Positions 44,638 to 58,254 of a stretch of 64,000 nt of DNA are shown here, one piece after another (position 1 is the stretch's first letter; each line of letters begins with the position of its first letter). Both the position numbers and the translations under genes were made by a program. Under the pieces are notes generated by a model. The model made no database searches. It was not told the origin of the DNA and saw only the letters and a program-made list of their open reading frames with translations. Source of the stretch: Anadara kagoshimensis (Eukaryota; Mollusca; Bivalvia; Arcoida; Arcidae); assembly GCA_021292105.1 (NCBI GenBank), contig CM037870.1, positions 47,918,508 to 47,982,507 of the forward strand. The letters run 5' to 3'.

Positions 44638-45156
44638 CTAGATTGCTGCACCCCTGTATTCATTGATTTCTACATTTACGGCCAATACGACTTAACCCGT
44701 TACCCCGTTCACATAATTAGGCAGAATGTAGTTTTCAGGGGTACAAAGTACATGTGTGTAAATTAATTCCGTGCTCCTGACCGTGTAGCAATTTTCTTCT
44801 TTCTGGAAGGTGTTATGTTAGTAATTTACAAAAAAAGTGTCGTTACTTTACATGATATACATGTGTATGGATGAATGAATTATCACCAGGAAGATATATA
44901 CATAATGTTGCCCAAAGGCACATCATATGATCAATATGGTTCTCAAAATCCTGTTGAAAACTTTCCCAAAGAACTAATCCTGAGGCAATCATACAGTTAA
45001 TGACACGATAAACGCTCTTAAATTGTCATTACTTGTGTTTTACATTTATTTATTTATTCTTACAAACGGAAGTTTAAAATACTTCTATATCTGAACTAGC
45101 TTTCCGTCATTCTTGTACAGACTTTGTTTCAAACAACAACGGAAAGTTCGGAAAAG

Positions 45157-45462
45157 ATGAATGAAACAGAGAAGAAAAAGACCAGAAGTGAACGGAGAAA
45201 GGGTGTCAGCAGTAAGACAGATTTAGAAATTTCAGAAAACAAAAATATGGCAGAGCAAAAAGAATCGGAATTTAATCTTCATGATAATCAGGGAGGAGAG
45301 GATACTAAAGCGGTGGTGCCCGAACCAGAGTCTGAAGATGAAATATTCTTACCAAAGATGGATGTTAAAGTTACTAGACTGAGCAAAAAAGCCAGACTTC
45401 GACGAGCAGCAAATCCTAAGAAGAAAACGAACCGTTTTGAAGCTTGGAAAAAGCAAAAAGAA
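45157..45462 (+). CDS. first coding exon of an unrecognised lysine-rich protein (partial)
   Basis: The ATG (MNETEKKKTRSERRKG) opens 102 codons that run to a strong splice donor, CAAAAAGAA|GTAAGA (phase 0). The frame reads on only into a GA-rich simple tract with a stop soon after, so the exon is taken to end at the donor. The peptide is hydrophilic: basic N-terminus, acidic middle (PEPESEDEIFLP) and a basic end (KKARLRRAANPKKKTNRFEAW), the style of nucleolar or ribosome-biogenesis factors. I do not recognise the family. The frame is also open a little upstream of the ATG behind a CTTGTACAG acceptor-like site, so it could be an internal exon. No phase-0 continuation was found before the end of the window; a large intron holding the satellite is possible, or the remainder is lost. 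Confidence 0.6.
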
Positions 45463-45922
45463 GTAAGAAAATTTGAGAGAGAGAGAGCGCGCGAGCGGGG
45501 GTGATGTAGTCACGAATACAGCAATGTAGACGAGCTCTGGTCGTGACAGCGAATGGATTAAAGAGTAATGGTGTTTTACTTGCAAGTCAAGATCCATAAG
45601 CTGGTGCTTTAATTCACTCGGCCACCGAGACCCTATAATCAGAACCCAGAATTAAAACAGAAATTGCTTGTATAAAGGATTAAAAGTTAAATATCACTAA
45701 ACTTTTTTATGTGTGACCGGTAAACATTTTGTAAGAAAGTCTTGATTCGATCTAAACTACAGCAAAACAAACATAAGTTTTATAATCACCTTGTCAAATT
45801 TTGTTAACTTATAACTAACCGTGTTGATTTTAATATCTGAGAAAAAATGCATTTAAAATGATGATAAGTATCAGAAGTAAATATCACCTAGAAAACGTGT
45901 TTAGTGCAAGATGTTCACATGT

Positions 45923-46330
45923 ATGGCACGCCAATTGATGCAAAAATCAGCTAACCCTAGGATAGCTCAGCTATCTATAGGATAGCTGGCTGCTATCCTA
46001 TAGATACCAGACCGTAACTCTCGATACCTGCAGGTATTGTGAGTTAAATCAGCTATCTATGGGATAGCTGTCTGCTATCCTATAGATAGCAGGTGCGAAC
46101 CCATAGATACCTGAAAAATAACCCCCTATATCTCCTGGTATTCTGAGATGCAAAGAAGTATTACATTAAAAGCTGAGGTTTTAATGAATTAATAACTTCA
46201 AACCCATTTTTGCAACAGCAAACCCTAGGATAGCTCAGCTATCTATAGGATCGCAGGCCTGGAAACCCCCAGATAGCTGATTAACTAGCCATAGCTGAAT
46301 TGACCAATCAGCGTCTTTGTAACAAATTTT
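45923..46330 (+). mobile_element. palindrome-rich repeat element, copy 1
   Basis: Carries repeated near-palindromes of the type GCTATCTATAGGATAGC, plus GATACCTGCAGGTATTG. It matches the reverse complement of 59940-60300 almost base for base from ATGGCACGCCAATTGATGCA onward for about 300 bp. Further similarity (a C-tract preceded by CTCAAAA/GCAATACTG-like words) suggests the element extends to about 46.7 kb. No terminal repeats or target duplication were identified, so the class is unknown. Confidence 0.75.
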
Positions 46331-47059
46331 CTTGTTTACATCAGAGACATATGTCGCTGTTTACATAGAAGAACAAATTTTGATATTAATCTGTTAATAG
46401 AGCAAAAAACCAGTCAATCGAAGTTAAAACTGACTTTGATAGATTTATATTTTAAGTGCCTGTAGAGAATTAATTTTAAATATGGACAGCTAAGCAGCTA
46501 AGACGACTATCATACGGTACAACGCATCGTTCGTCGAGCTCAAAACCGTAATACTAAACGGATCGAAAATGGCAAGAAATAAGGAACTAATACTTGAGAA
46601 ATAGTTTGATAACTTTCCGATTTTAACATTTCGTAAATAACTTAAGAACATACATCTGTTTGAGCAAGAAAACTGCGTTTTTAGACACCCCCCCCCCCTC
46701 CGTTTTGTCAGATTGTAACACGCGGTCATACTAAATGATACGACGCCGAGAAAATCATGCGACGCTTTTCTCACTTCGTCACACAAGTCTGTGTTTTATG
46801 TACGGTGTTGAAATTTTGGAGAAATAATTATTGTACACGTATCTACATTATGTGTGATTTTCATTTTGTTTAATAAAATACTGTTTGTGAAATCGATCAA
46901 CATAGTTTTGATTACAGTTTACACATACTGACCTATCAAAATCTTATAAGTCAAGAAGATGAAGTCTTGTTGATGAACAAATTAATCATGTATTGCGTTT
47001 ACACATTTAACCGGTTTAAAATTAAATTCATAAACAATTGGATATTAAGTAATTAACAA

Positions 47060-48000
47060 AAATGCAGTGGCCAAATCAAAACTTGAACCTTGGATCTCCC
47101 CAGTAGTAGCCAGTACTGGGGGGTGGGGTTGGCCATGATTGAGCTGATTGGCCATATGTCAAGTCTGGCCCGCTACATTCCTCCCTTCCTTTATTTCGAT
47201 TTGACTCCCTTGAATTTAAACCACCAGGTTCCACCCTGGGACCATCTTGTTGGTGACAGCTCTGCCACTTGCCTTGGTTGGACATGTCCCCAAATGTAAC
47301 ATGAAAGTTGAGTAATGGTGTTTAACGTCCCAGTCAAGAATTTTTTACTTATATCGAGACATCACCAGCTACAGGTGAAGTTGCAGAAATTTTGCCTGTG
47401 CATTGCACTGTTGGCATTATACAGCAGGGTTCTTTAGCGTGCCAAGCCCACCATGACACGGGACCTTGTTTATTTTGAGTTCTCATCCAAAAGAACTGAC
47501 TTTCATTTTGTAATGCCGAGTGCTTGGCGAAAGAACAGTCACTACCCACTTTCAAGTCTTGGGGTCAGACCCGGCCGGGGATCGAACTCACGACCTCCCA
47601 CTTACGTAGCGAGCACCCTACCAACTGAGCTACCGCAGTGGTTAAACAGGAAAGTGAAAAATGCTGCACAAACCTGGACCTTCCAAATACTAGCATGATA
47701 CTCTACCAACTGAGTTACCCCACCACCTACCAAGCCTGGTTTGCGACAAACATGATTAAGGTGCAACTAATTTGCATCGGCCAAATTTACAAGCAGGGCA
47801 CTCTGCTGATTCAATCTACACTGTCACCCTTTGAGCCAGCCTGGTTTGCCACAGCCACTCCTCCCCCCCCCCCCCCCCCCCCATCTTTTTTTGTTTACAA
47901 TTTATTTACTTTGAATTTAACCCACCAGGTTCCATCCAGACCTTTTCAATACTAGTGGGATGCTCTACAGACTGAGCTACCTGACCACCCTTACAGTCTG
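47060..48000. repeat. cluster of SINE and tRNA-like fragments
   Basis: Besides the family A copy at 47311-47640, two related segments flank it. ACTTTGAATTTAACCCACCA with AGGTTCCATCCAG at 47910-47940 matches CCTTGAATTTAAACCACCAG with GTTCCACCCTGG at 47210-47240. ACCAACTGAGTTACCCCACC (47705) and ACAGACTGAGCTACCTGACC (47967) are reverse-strand tRNA heads. A poly(C) tract sits at about 47863-47881. Confidence 0.65.
47311..47640 (-). mobile_element. SINE family A
   Basis: Reverse-strand copy. The tRNA head is rc of ACCAACTGAGCTACCGCAGT at 47620-47640, box B-like GGGGATCGAACTC is at about 47577, and the tail TTAACGTCCCAGTCAAGAAT is at about 47322. Confidence 0.92.
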
Positions 48001-48369
48001 GTCCACCACAAAAGATGAATTGGAAATCAAGTTGGCCAATGATGCCTATGGGATAAAATTCTCAATCCTGTTGGGCTGAGAATGCTTAAGACATATCTGT
48101 CAAAACTCCACTCATTGGCACGGCTGGTATCTCAAAATTTTACAATTTTAAATCCTAAACTGAAAAATCTTACTTTTTGAATTATTAAAAATGACTGTTT
48201 CAATATACATGCAAAAAAAGTTGACATGAATACTCACTACACTTATTTACAGTCCAGTTATATCTTGCCCAAATTCAATTGTTTTCTCTGGCCACCTCTT
48301 TTTCCTGCATTATCTTAGGGGAATCTCGGCGACTAATTCTAAAACATCTTATTATCAACCACTATGACT

Positions 48370-48920
48370 CTCGCTGCCAAAGTTCAAATCCTTCCCAATG
48401 TTAAAAGTGTGTCAGTTTGCTTGCCAATATTTCCCGGTTTTCTCTGGGTACTCCATTTTCCTCACTAAGAAATGACGGCCTCAGCAAATGAATTGGTGAC
48501 AAAATCTTGACAGGGTGAAACACCATAGATATTACTCCACTACATCACCTTAGAATTGATAAATAAAATCTTGACCTTGGTGTAAATTGTTATTACTCCA
48601 CATAACCATCCCAAAACTGATTGCCTCAATATAAATGAGGTAATCTTGACTGGGGTGTGAAAGAAGATTACTCCACTCTACTACCTCAAAACTGACCGCA
48701 TCCATATGAGTGAAAGAATATTGATTTTGGCATTAAACACCAGTACCCCACACAACCATCCTAGAATAGTGCATCTTGATATAAGTGAAAGAAATTTTAC
48801 TTGGACATTAAACAGCATTACTTTACTCCACAATCCCAAAACTGACTTTAACTATATAAATGAAAACCATCTTGACCTTAAATTATTTACTGCACAGTAA
48901 AATACCATTACTCCACTCTA
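48370..48920 (+). repeat. SINE family B copy with tandemly amplified tail
   Basis: CCAAAGTTCAAATCC, TTTCCCGGTTTTCTCTGGGT and ATCTTGACAGGGTGAAACAC give a family B end. After it come about five imperfect units of 75-95 bp. Each contains an (A/T)CTTGAC...GG(C/T)(A/G)T(T/G)AAA core, TTACTCCACTCTACC-like sequence, and AAACTGA...ATATAA(A/G)TGA. Confidence 0.7.
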
Positions 48921-49859
48921 CCATAGTCATACTGTCAACAACAGAGATTTTTCTTGCCATCCTTCAGATAAAATTGCGAAAAATTCAATCAACAAAAAAC
49001 CAAAACAATTAAGATTGATTTCTAATTATTTGAAGACATACAGCATTGTATATTTGTATGCCTTATGTGGTTTATTATGAAGATATATAGTATACATAAT
49101 TACTGAGAAATTCATATTATGAAAAACCATTAATACTTCCAATTGGAATTTTTCCCATAACAATATGTTTAAATTGGAAAGGGAAGGGGGTTATATAAAT
49201 TAATGAATTACCAAATAATTTATACTTTGCCAGCCCCTCAATTAAAGAAATAGGGACCTCAATCTGCAGGTGTCAGTGTCTTAAAAATATCTTAGCTATC
49301 CAAGTGCTATGCTATATGTTTAGTCTCTTAGGGATTGTGTATTTTGTGATATATAGCTCAGAAGAAAGTTGAATTCATATGAAAATGGTACAGAAATCTG
49401 GTAATATTTGCAATAATGCCTCAAAATTGGTAAAATTCAGGATGGTACAAAATATTTATTGCTTACAATGTAAGAATTTAAGTTAAACAAGTATTTTGGA
49501 TATGCTTTGTACTAGTGCACACTTATGGAACCTTTAAAGTGCTAATTTACACATCTAACATCACAGACCACTATACTACCATTATATTGGCACAACACCA
49601 AACATTTAAGTCAGATGACAAGGAAAGACACTACATTTTAGTTAATAAGGGTCAAGTCCACAGTGGAGAGACACCTTGAGGTTTGGAAGGATATTCTGCT
49701 CAAGTATAGTACATGAACTGCCATTCATCTCTGATGCTGACAATAAAAAAACATGAACATTCTGCCTATATGTATATATGTACATCAGTGATAACTTAAG
49801 ACCAAGTCAGAAATCATGGATATTCTGCCTGTACACATATCACACCAGATGCAAGTGAT

Positions 49860-52800
49860 GCAGATTTAGTCCACACTATGTCACCACTGTACCCCATTAT
49901 GTGGCACCATGCCTAAAGGGAGATGTCAGATACACTTTGTCACAATTGTACCCCATTATGTGGTACCATACCTAAAGGAGATGTAAGATTCAAACTGTGT
50001 CACCACTGCACTGTACCATATTTTGTGGCACCATACCTAAAGGAAGATGTCAGATACACACTTTGTCACAACTGTATCCCATTATGTGGTACCATACCTA
50101 AACCAAGATGTCAGATACACACTTTGTCACCACTATACTCAATAATGTGGCACCATACCTAAAGGAAGATGTCAGATACACACTTTGTAACCACTGTACC
50201 CCAATATGTGGCACCATACCTAAAGGAAGATATCAGATACATACTTTGTCACCACTGTACCCCATTATGTGGTACATACCTAAAGGAAGATATCAGATAT
50301 ACTTTGTCACCACTGAACCCCATTATGTGGTACCATACCTAAAGGAAGATATCAGATACATACTTTGTCATACTTTGATAACTTAAGACCAAGTCAGAAA
50401 TCATGGATATTCTGCCTGTACACATATCACACCAGATGCAAGTGATGCAGATTTAGTCCACACTATGTCACCACTGTACCCCATTATGTTGCACCATGCC
50501 TAAAGGGAGATGTCAGATACACTTTGTCACAATTGTACCCCATTATGTGGTACCATACCTAAAGGAAGATGTAAGATTCAAACTGTGTCACCACTGCACT
50601 GTACCATATTTTGTGGCACCATACCTAAAGAAAGATGTCCGATACACACTTTGTCACAACTGTATCCCATTATGTGGTACCATACCTAAACCAAGATGTC
50701 AGATACACACTTTGTCACTACTATACTCAATAATGTGGCACCATATCTAAAGGAAGATGTCAGATACACACTTTGTAACCACTGTACCCCAATATGTGGC
50801 ACCATACCTAAAGGAAGATATCAGATATATACTTTGTCACCACTGTACCCCATTATGTGGTACATACCTAAAGGTATATGTCAGATATACACTTTGTCAC
50901 CGCTATATTCAATAATGTGGTACCATACCTAAAGGTATATGCCAGATACACACTTTGTCACCACTGTACCCCATTATGTGGTACATACCTAAAGAAAGAT
51001 ATCAGATACACACTTTGTCACCTCTGTACCCCATTATGTGGTACCATACCTAAAGGAAGATGTCAGATACACACTTTGTCACCACCGTACCCCATTATGT
51101 GGTACCATACCTAAAGGAAGATGTCATATACACACTTTGTCACCACCGTACCCCATTATGTGGTACCATACCTAAAGGAAGATGTCAGATACACACTTTG
51201 TAACCACTGTACCCCATTATGTGGTACCATACCTTAAGGTATATTTCAGATAACACTTTGTCACCACCGTACCCCATTATGTGGTACCATACCTAAAGGT
51301 ATATATGTCAGATACACACTTTGTCACCACTGTACCCCATTATGTGGTATCATACCTTAAGGTATATTTCAGATAAACACTTTGTCACCACCGTACCCCA
51401 TTATGTGGTAACATACCTAAAGGTATATATGTCAGATACACACTTTGTCACCACTGTACCCCATTATGTGGTATCATACCTAAAGGTATATGTCAGATAT
51501 ACACTTTGTCACAACTGTATCCCATTATATGGTAAGATACCTAAACCAAGATGTCAGATACACACTTTGTCACCACTATACTCAATAATGTGGCACCATA
51601 CCTAAAGGAAGATGTCAGATACACACTTTGTAACCACTGTACCCCAATATGTGGCACCATACCTAAAGGTAGATATCAGATATATACTTTGTCACCACTG
51701 TACCCCATTATGTGGGACATACCTAAAGGAAGATGTCAGATACACACTTTGTCACCACTGTACCCCATTATATGGCACCATACCTAAAGGAAGATATCAG
51801 ATATATACTTTGTCACCACTGTACCCCATTATGTGGTACATACCTAAAGGAAGATATCAGATACATACTTTGTCACAACTGTACTATATTGTGTGGTAAT
51901 ATACATAAAATAAGATGTCAGATACACACTTTGTCACAACTGTCCCTCATTATGTGGAACAATACCTAAAGGAAGATGCAAGATACACACTGTGTCACCA
52001 CTGTACCCCATTATGTGGTACCATACCTAAAGGTATATGTCAGATACACACTTTGTCACCACTGTGCCCCATTATGTGGTAACATACCTTAAGGTATATT
52101 TCAGATAAACACTTTGTCACCACTGTACCCCATTATGTGGTAACATACCTTAAGGTATATTTCAGATACACACTTTGTCACAACTGTATCCCATTATGTG
52201 GTAACATACCTTAAGGTATATGTCAGATACACACTTTGTCACCACTGTGCCCCATTATGTGGTAACATACCTTAAGGTATATTTCAGATACACACATTGT
52301 CACCACTGTATCCCATTATGTAGTACATACCTAAAGAAAGATATCAGATACACACTTTGTCACCACAGTACCCCATTATGTGGTAACATACCTTAAGGTA
52401 TATTTCAGATACACACATTGTCACCACTGTATCCCATTATGTAGTACATACCTAAAGAAAGATATCAGATACACACTTTGTCACCACAGTACCCCATTAT
52501 GTGGTACAATACCTAAAGGTACATGTCAGATACACACTTTGTAACCACTGTACCCCATTATGTGGTATCATACCTAAAGGTATATGTCAGATACACACTT
52601 TGTCACCACTATATTCAATAATGTGGTACTATACCTAAAGGTATATGCCAGATACACACATTGTCACCACTGTACCCCATTATGTAGTACATACCTAAAG
52701 AAAGATATCAGATACACACTTTGTCACCACAGTACCCCATTATGTGGTACAATACCTAAAGGTACATGTCAGATACACACTTTGTCACCACTGTACCCCA

Positions 52801-55800
52801 TTATGTGGTACCATACCTAAAGGAAGATGTCGGATACACACTTTGTCACCACTGTACCCCATTATGTGGTACCATACCCAAAGGTATATGTCAGATACAC
52901 ACTTTGTCACCACTGTACCCCATTATGTGGTACCATACCTAAAGGTATATATGTCAGATACACACTTTGTCACCACTGTACCCCATTATGTGGTACCATA
53001 CCTAAAGGAAGATATCAGATATATACTTTGTCACAACTGTACCCCATTTTGTGGTACCATACCTAAAGGAAGATGTCAGATACACACTTTGTCACCTCTG
53101 TACCCCATTATGTGGTACCATACCTAAAGAAAGATGTCAGATACACACTTTGTCACCACCGTACCCCATTATGTGGTACCATACCTAAAGGAAGATGTCA
53201 GATACACACTTTGTAACCACTGTACCCCATTATGTGGTACCATACCTTAAGGTATATTTCAGATTAACACTTTGTCACCACTGTACCCCATTATGTGGTA
53301 CCATACCTAAAGGTATATATGTCAGATACACACTTTGTCACCACTGTACCCCATTATGTGGTACCATACCTAAAGGAAGATATCAGATATATACTTTGTC
53401 ACCTCTGTACCCCATTATGTGGTACCATACCTAAAGGAAGATGTCAGATACACACTTTGTCACCACCGTACCCCATTATGTGGTACCATACCTAAAGAAG
53501 GATGTCAGATACACACTTTGTCACCACTTTACTTTAAAATGTGGCACAAAACCTAAAGGAAGATGTCAGATACACACTTTGTCACCACAGTACCCCATAA
53601 TGTGGTACCATACCTAAAGAAGGATGTCAGATACACACTTTGTCACCACTATACTTTAAAATGTGGCACAAAACCTAAAGGAAGATGTCAGATACACACT
53701 TTGTAATCACTGTACCCCATTATGTGGTATCATACCTAAAGGTACATGTCAGATACACACTTTGTCACCACTGTACCCCATTATGTGGTACCATACCAAA
53801 AGGTATATGCCAGATACACACTTTGTCACCTCTGTACCCCATTATGTGGTACCATACCTAAAGGAAGATGTCAGATACACACTTTGTCACCACCGTACCC
53901 CATTATGTGGTACCATACCTAAAGTTGTATGTCAGATACACACTTTGTCACCACTGTACCCAATAATGTCACCGCTATACTCAATAATGTGGTACCCTTC
54001 CTATTTGAAGATGCCAGGTACATATTATGTCACCACTGTATCCTATTATGTGGCACCATACCTAAAAGAATATAGCAGATACACACCCTGTCATCACTGT
54101 AACCCATTATGAAGCACCATAGCTATTTCAAGATTTCAGATACACACTATGCCACCACTGTACCCTATTATGTGGCACCATACCTAAAGAAGGATGTCAG
54201 ATACACACTTTGTCACCACTATACTTTAAAATGTGGCACAAAACCTAAAGGAAGATGTCAGATACACACTTTGTGCTGTAGTGTGTGGCACCATACCTAA
54301 AGGTTGATGACAGATATACACTTTGTCACCAGTGCACTGTAGTATGTGGTATCATACGTATAGGTAGAAGGCAGATACACACTATGTCTTCAATGTACTG
54401 TAGTGTTTGGCACCATACCTATAGGTAGATGGCAGATACACACTATGTCTTCAATGTACTGTAGTGTTTGGCACCATACCTATAGGTAGATGGCAGATAC
54501 ACACTATGTCTTCAATGTACTGTAGTGTTTGGCACCATACCTGTAGGTAGTTGGCAGATACACACTATGTCTTCAATGTACTGTAGTGTTTGGCACCATA
54601 CCTGTAGGTAGTTGGCAGATACACACTATGTCTTCAATGTACTGTAGTGTTTGGCACCATACCTATAGGAACATGGCTGATACACACTTCCATACTGTGG
54701 TGTAGTATTTGACACCATACCTGAAGGTAAATGACAGACACACACTATGTTGTCACTGTACTGTCGTATGAGGCACCATACCTAAAGGAATATAGCGGAT
54801 ACACTCTATGTTGCCACTGTACTGTAATATATTGCACTATACATTACAGTATTAAGGTATTAAACAGATACACAGTATGTTGCTTCTGTACTGTAGTATG
54901 TGGTACCATGCATAAAGGAATATAGCAGATACACACTATGTTGCCACTGTTATGTAGTATGAGGCAATATACCTAAAGGAATATAGCAGATACACACTAT
55001 GTTGCCATTGTACTGTAGCGTGTGGCACCATACCTAAAGGTACATGACAGATACAAACTGTCATCACTGTACTGCATTATGTGGCACCATATCTAAAGTT
55101 ACTTGACAGATACACATTATGGTACCTTTATACTGTAGTGTGTGGCACCATACCTAAAGGTACATGACATATACAAATTGTCATCACTTTACTGTATTAT
55201 GTGGCACCATACCTAAAGATACATGGCAGATACACACTATGGTACCTTTATACTGTAGACGTAGTGTGTGGCACCATACCTAAAGGTGCACGACAGATAC
55301 AAACTATGTTGCCATTGTACTGTAGTGTGTGACACAATACCTAAAAGTAGATGACAAGATATACACTTTGTCACCAGTGCACTGTAGTATGTGGCACCAT
55401 ACCTATAGGTAGATGGCAGATACACACTGTTGCCACTGTACTGTAGTATGTGGAACATACCTAAAGTTACATGACAATTACACACTATAACACCTTTGTA
55501 CTGTAGTGTGTGGCACCATACCTAAAGGTACAGGACAGATACACACTCTGGCACCTTTGTACTGTAGTGTGTGTCACCATACCTAAAGGTAGATGACAGA
55601 TACACACTGTTTTGTAGTGTGTGGCACCATACCTGAAGGTAGATGACAGATGCACACTATGTTTCCACTGTACTGTAGTATATGGCACTGTAACTGAATG
55701 TAGGTGACAGATACATACTATGTCACCACTGTTGTGTAGTATGTGGCACTATACCTAAAGGTAGATGACAGATAGACATTGTGTCACTACGTTGCTGTAG

Positions 55801-55860
55801 TATTTGACATTATACTTCAAGGCAGATACATTTTTTCCATTATCATGATTATGTGGCACC
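49860..55860 (+). repeat. satellite array, unit about 61 bp, roughly 6 kb
   Basis: A unit reading CACACTTTGTCACCACTGTA, CCCCATTATGTGGTACCATA, CCTAAAGGAAGATGTCAGAT and A recurs about a hundred times. The central part (about 50.5-54.0 kb) is the most homogeneous. From about 54.3 kb the units shift to an older subfamily (TGTAGTGTGTGGCACCATAC) and become degenerate towards 55.8 kb. All three frames carry frequent 60-150 residue open frames because 61 is 1 modulo 3; these are not genes. Copy number in an assembly is often underestimated. Confidence 0.96.
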
Positions 55861-55869
55861 TTGCATTTA

Positions 55870-56725
55870 GATCATGTATGGAACAGTATTCATTTGCACA
55901 AACTTTTGCCGAATTTGATACAACATGCTAAAGCAAATCACATTTATGCCCAAAATTATCCAACATGTTGAAATTCTTAATCTAAATATGTTCCAATGTA
56001 ACTTTAGATATTGCAAGGCAAATTGTTACACCCTACCCCACCCACTACAGACATAGTTCAATGCATAACTATTAAATCTATGCATGGATTTTGTTCAAAC
56101 ATGGAAACAAATCTATACCAACATGAGACAATTATCAGGAACCAAAATTACTGTGCATAAAGGCTATTTTGAACATGGATATATTGCGATTAAATATTTA
56201 ATTCTAATTTTTTGTTAAAATTTTAATTATATTTCAGCACAGAAAAGAGAGACCTAAGTGGAAAAAAATATGTTTTGTTTTAAATCGGTCCATGTGAGTG
56301 TGTACATATCATAAATTTTGCCATTTTTTCAAGAATATCAAAATGGTTAAGTATAAATACTCCCATTAGGTGCCTCATTATCTTTTGGTTATATGTAGGT
56401 CGACCAGGTGTGATTTGTTTTTACTCAATCACGCAGGTGAAAGGTAAATTTTTACCCAACATTCATTTGTAATTTGAGGCTCAAATGGTTAGCTGGAATA
56501 CATATTTTTTGTCAAAAATGTGATTTTTTCTATATACAGACGTTAACCAAAACATACAGCATTGACAAAAATATACTTTTTAGTTAGGTCTCTGAATAAT
56601 GAATAAATATGCGCTGTTGATTTTTGCAAGCATTTCTTTATTAAAACGTAATTTACAATATTCAATGTTCAAAATAGCCTTTATGCACAGTAGGTTGTAG
56701 GTCAAAGGACAAGGTCACATATCAG
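55870..56725. other. non-coding stretch after the satellite
   Basis: AT-rich sequence without open frames of note. No repeat family was identified. Confidence 0.45.
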
Positions 56726-56729
56726 TGGT

Positions 56730-57041
56730 TGATTGATTGAATAGGGTTTTATGTCCCAAGAATATTCAATTATATCGAGACATTACCAGCTATAGGTTAA
56801 ATGACATAAAATTTTTATGTTTGTAAAGTACTATGGCAATGTGCAGGGAGGTTTCTTCAACATGCCATCAGTTTCTAAGGCCTCTTCCGAAGGAGCTGTG
56901 ACTTTGATTTCTCAATGCCAAGTGCTTTGTGAAAGAACAGCCACTACCTACTTTTAAGTCTTGGTCAGACTCGGACGGAGTTCTTACCCACAACCTTCCA
57001 CATACAAAGCGAACATTCTACCAATTGAGCTACCGTATGAT
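56730..57041 (-). mobile_element. SINE family A
   Basis: Reverse-strand copy running from rc of ACCAATTGAGCTACCGTA (57018-57037) to the tail GATTGATTGAATAGGGTTTT at 56730. Confidence 0.9.
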
Positions 57042-57372
57042 GCAATGTCACATATCATTGATTTCAATAAAGCCAGCAAGGGGAAGAAAGTTGTATCCTA
57101 CTTCTTTAGATTTGGTGGAAGTAGGCAACAACCTTAATCCAAAAGTGAATCGCAGTATATGTAGTAAAACATGAGATACCAATTACAGGATTTTTTATTG
57201 AGATATATATTTAGTTTTATGAACAAGAAAACTGGAGATACTAGTGGAATAGAAACCCTGGCAAGAGTAAAATGCAATTAAGTCTCTACAGAGTGAGGTG
57301 TAATACTATATATGGAGTCACTGGAGTGATCAAGCATGTAATATTTATTACAAAACTCGAGTCGACTTAGGT

Positions 57373-57446
57373 GGGCAGACATGGAAGAGTGGTACCATCA
57401 CTGGCTTTCGAAGTCAAAAGGTTTTGGGTTTGAACCTCATTCATAA
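57373..57446 (+). repeat. tRNA-Ser-like sequence, probably a SINE head
   Basis: GCAGACATGGAAGAGTGGTA, then GGCTTTCGAAGTC (a CGA anticodon-like loop) and GGGTTTGAACCTC follow the order of a class II tRNA. The variable arm and acceptor pairing are poor, so a functional tRNA-Ser is unlikely. Confidence 0.5.
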
Positions 57447-58254
57447 CACTTGATGGGAATCGGTTCGATTTTCATAATAGATGATTGGAACTACTAATAA
57501 GAAATAATTGTTTTTGCAACACATTGGAAATGAACATTTGTTCATTATTATGTACAAATTATGGACTTTCAGATGTCAAATTTAGTTTTGTTTTGAACTG
57601 GCATTTTCAGCTTAATTAATCTATCTTGAAGTTTGTGCCATGTGTACATAACTTGGAAAAAATTAAAACATAACCATACCCTGCATCTAGTCTTAGATCC
57701 AGGAGACCAGCCACTGATAACCTTCTACTGGAAGAGCAGCAGTCATATCCCTGTGTTATTTCTTGTTTTCTGTGTATAGATTCTTCCCATTAAAAAGGGA
57801 ACCGATCATCAATCATTCAATAATTTAATCAAGCACTTAAAATCTATGGTAGGCAAATTCGATCAATAGTCGATTAAATCCATCATTGGCACATCACTAC
57901 TCACTCTGGACTTGGAAATTTTCCGAGATGATTTTCATATCCTGTCCTTACTACTAAGAGTTGTAAAAAGCTCAGTACTAAAGTAGTCTTTCGAATGAGA
58001 CTTAAAATCGAGGTCTCTTGTCTCCGTGCATGCTAAAGACACCATTGTAGCGTTTGAAAAAGAGTAGACAACCACATGTGGTCGCTATAGGGGACACTTA
58101 CAGTTACAGGGATTGAAACAGACTGAGCAAGATAAAATAAGTGATGGAGTTTTACATCCCAGAAAAAATAATTTCACTTATATCAATGTAGCCAGTTTGG
58201 GCATGGCATAGAAAACTGGAGCCCCTGGAGAAAACCATCTACTTTCAGCAAGGG

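Noticed and set aside
49923..54300. Many 60-150 codon frames reading YTLCHHCTPLCGTIPKG-like repeats
   Set aside because: They are the frames of the 61-bp satellite, cut regularly by stops in variant units. The Cys/His pattern is a coincidence of the repeat and not a zinc-finger array.
49860..55860. CRISPR-like array
   Set aside because: Units are contiguous and homologous over their whole length with no unique spacers; it is a eukaryotic satellite.
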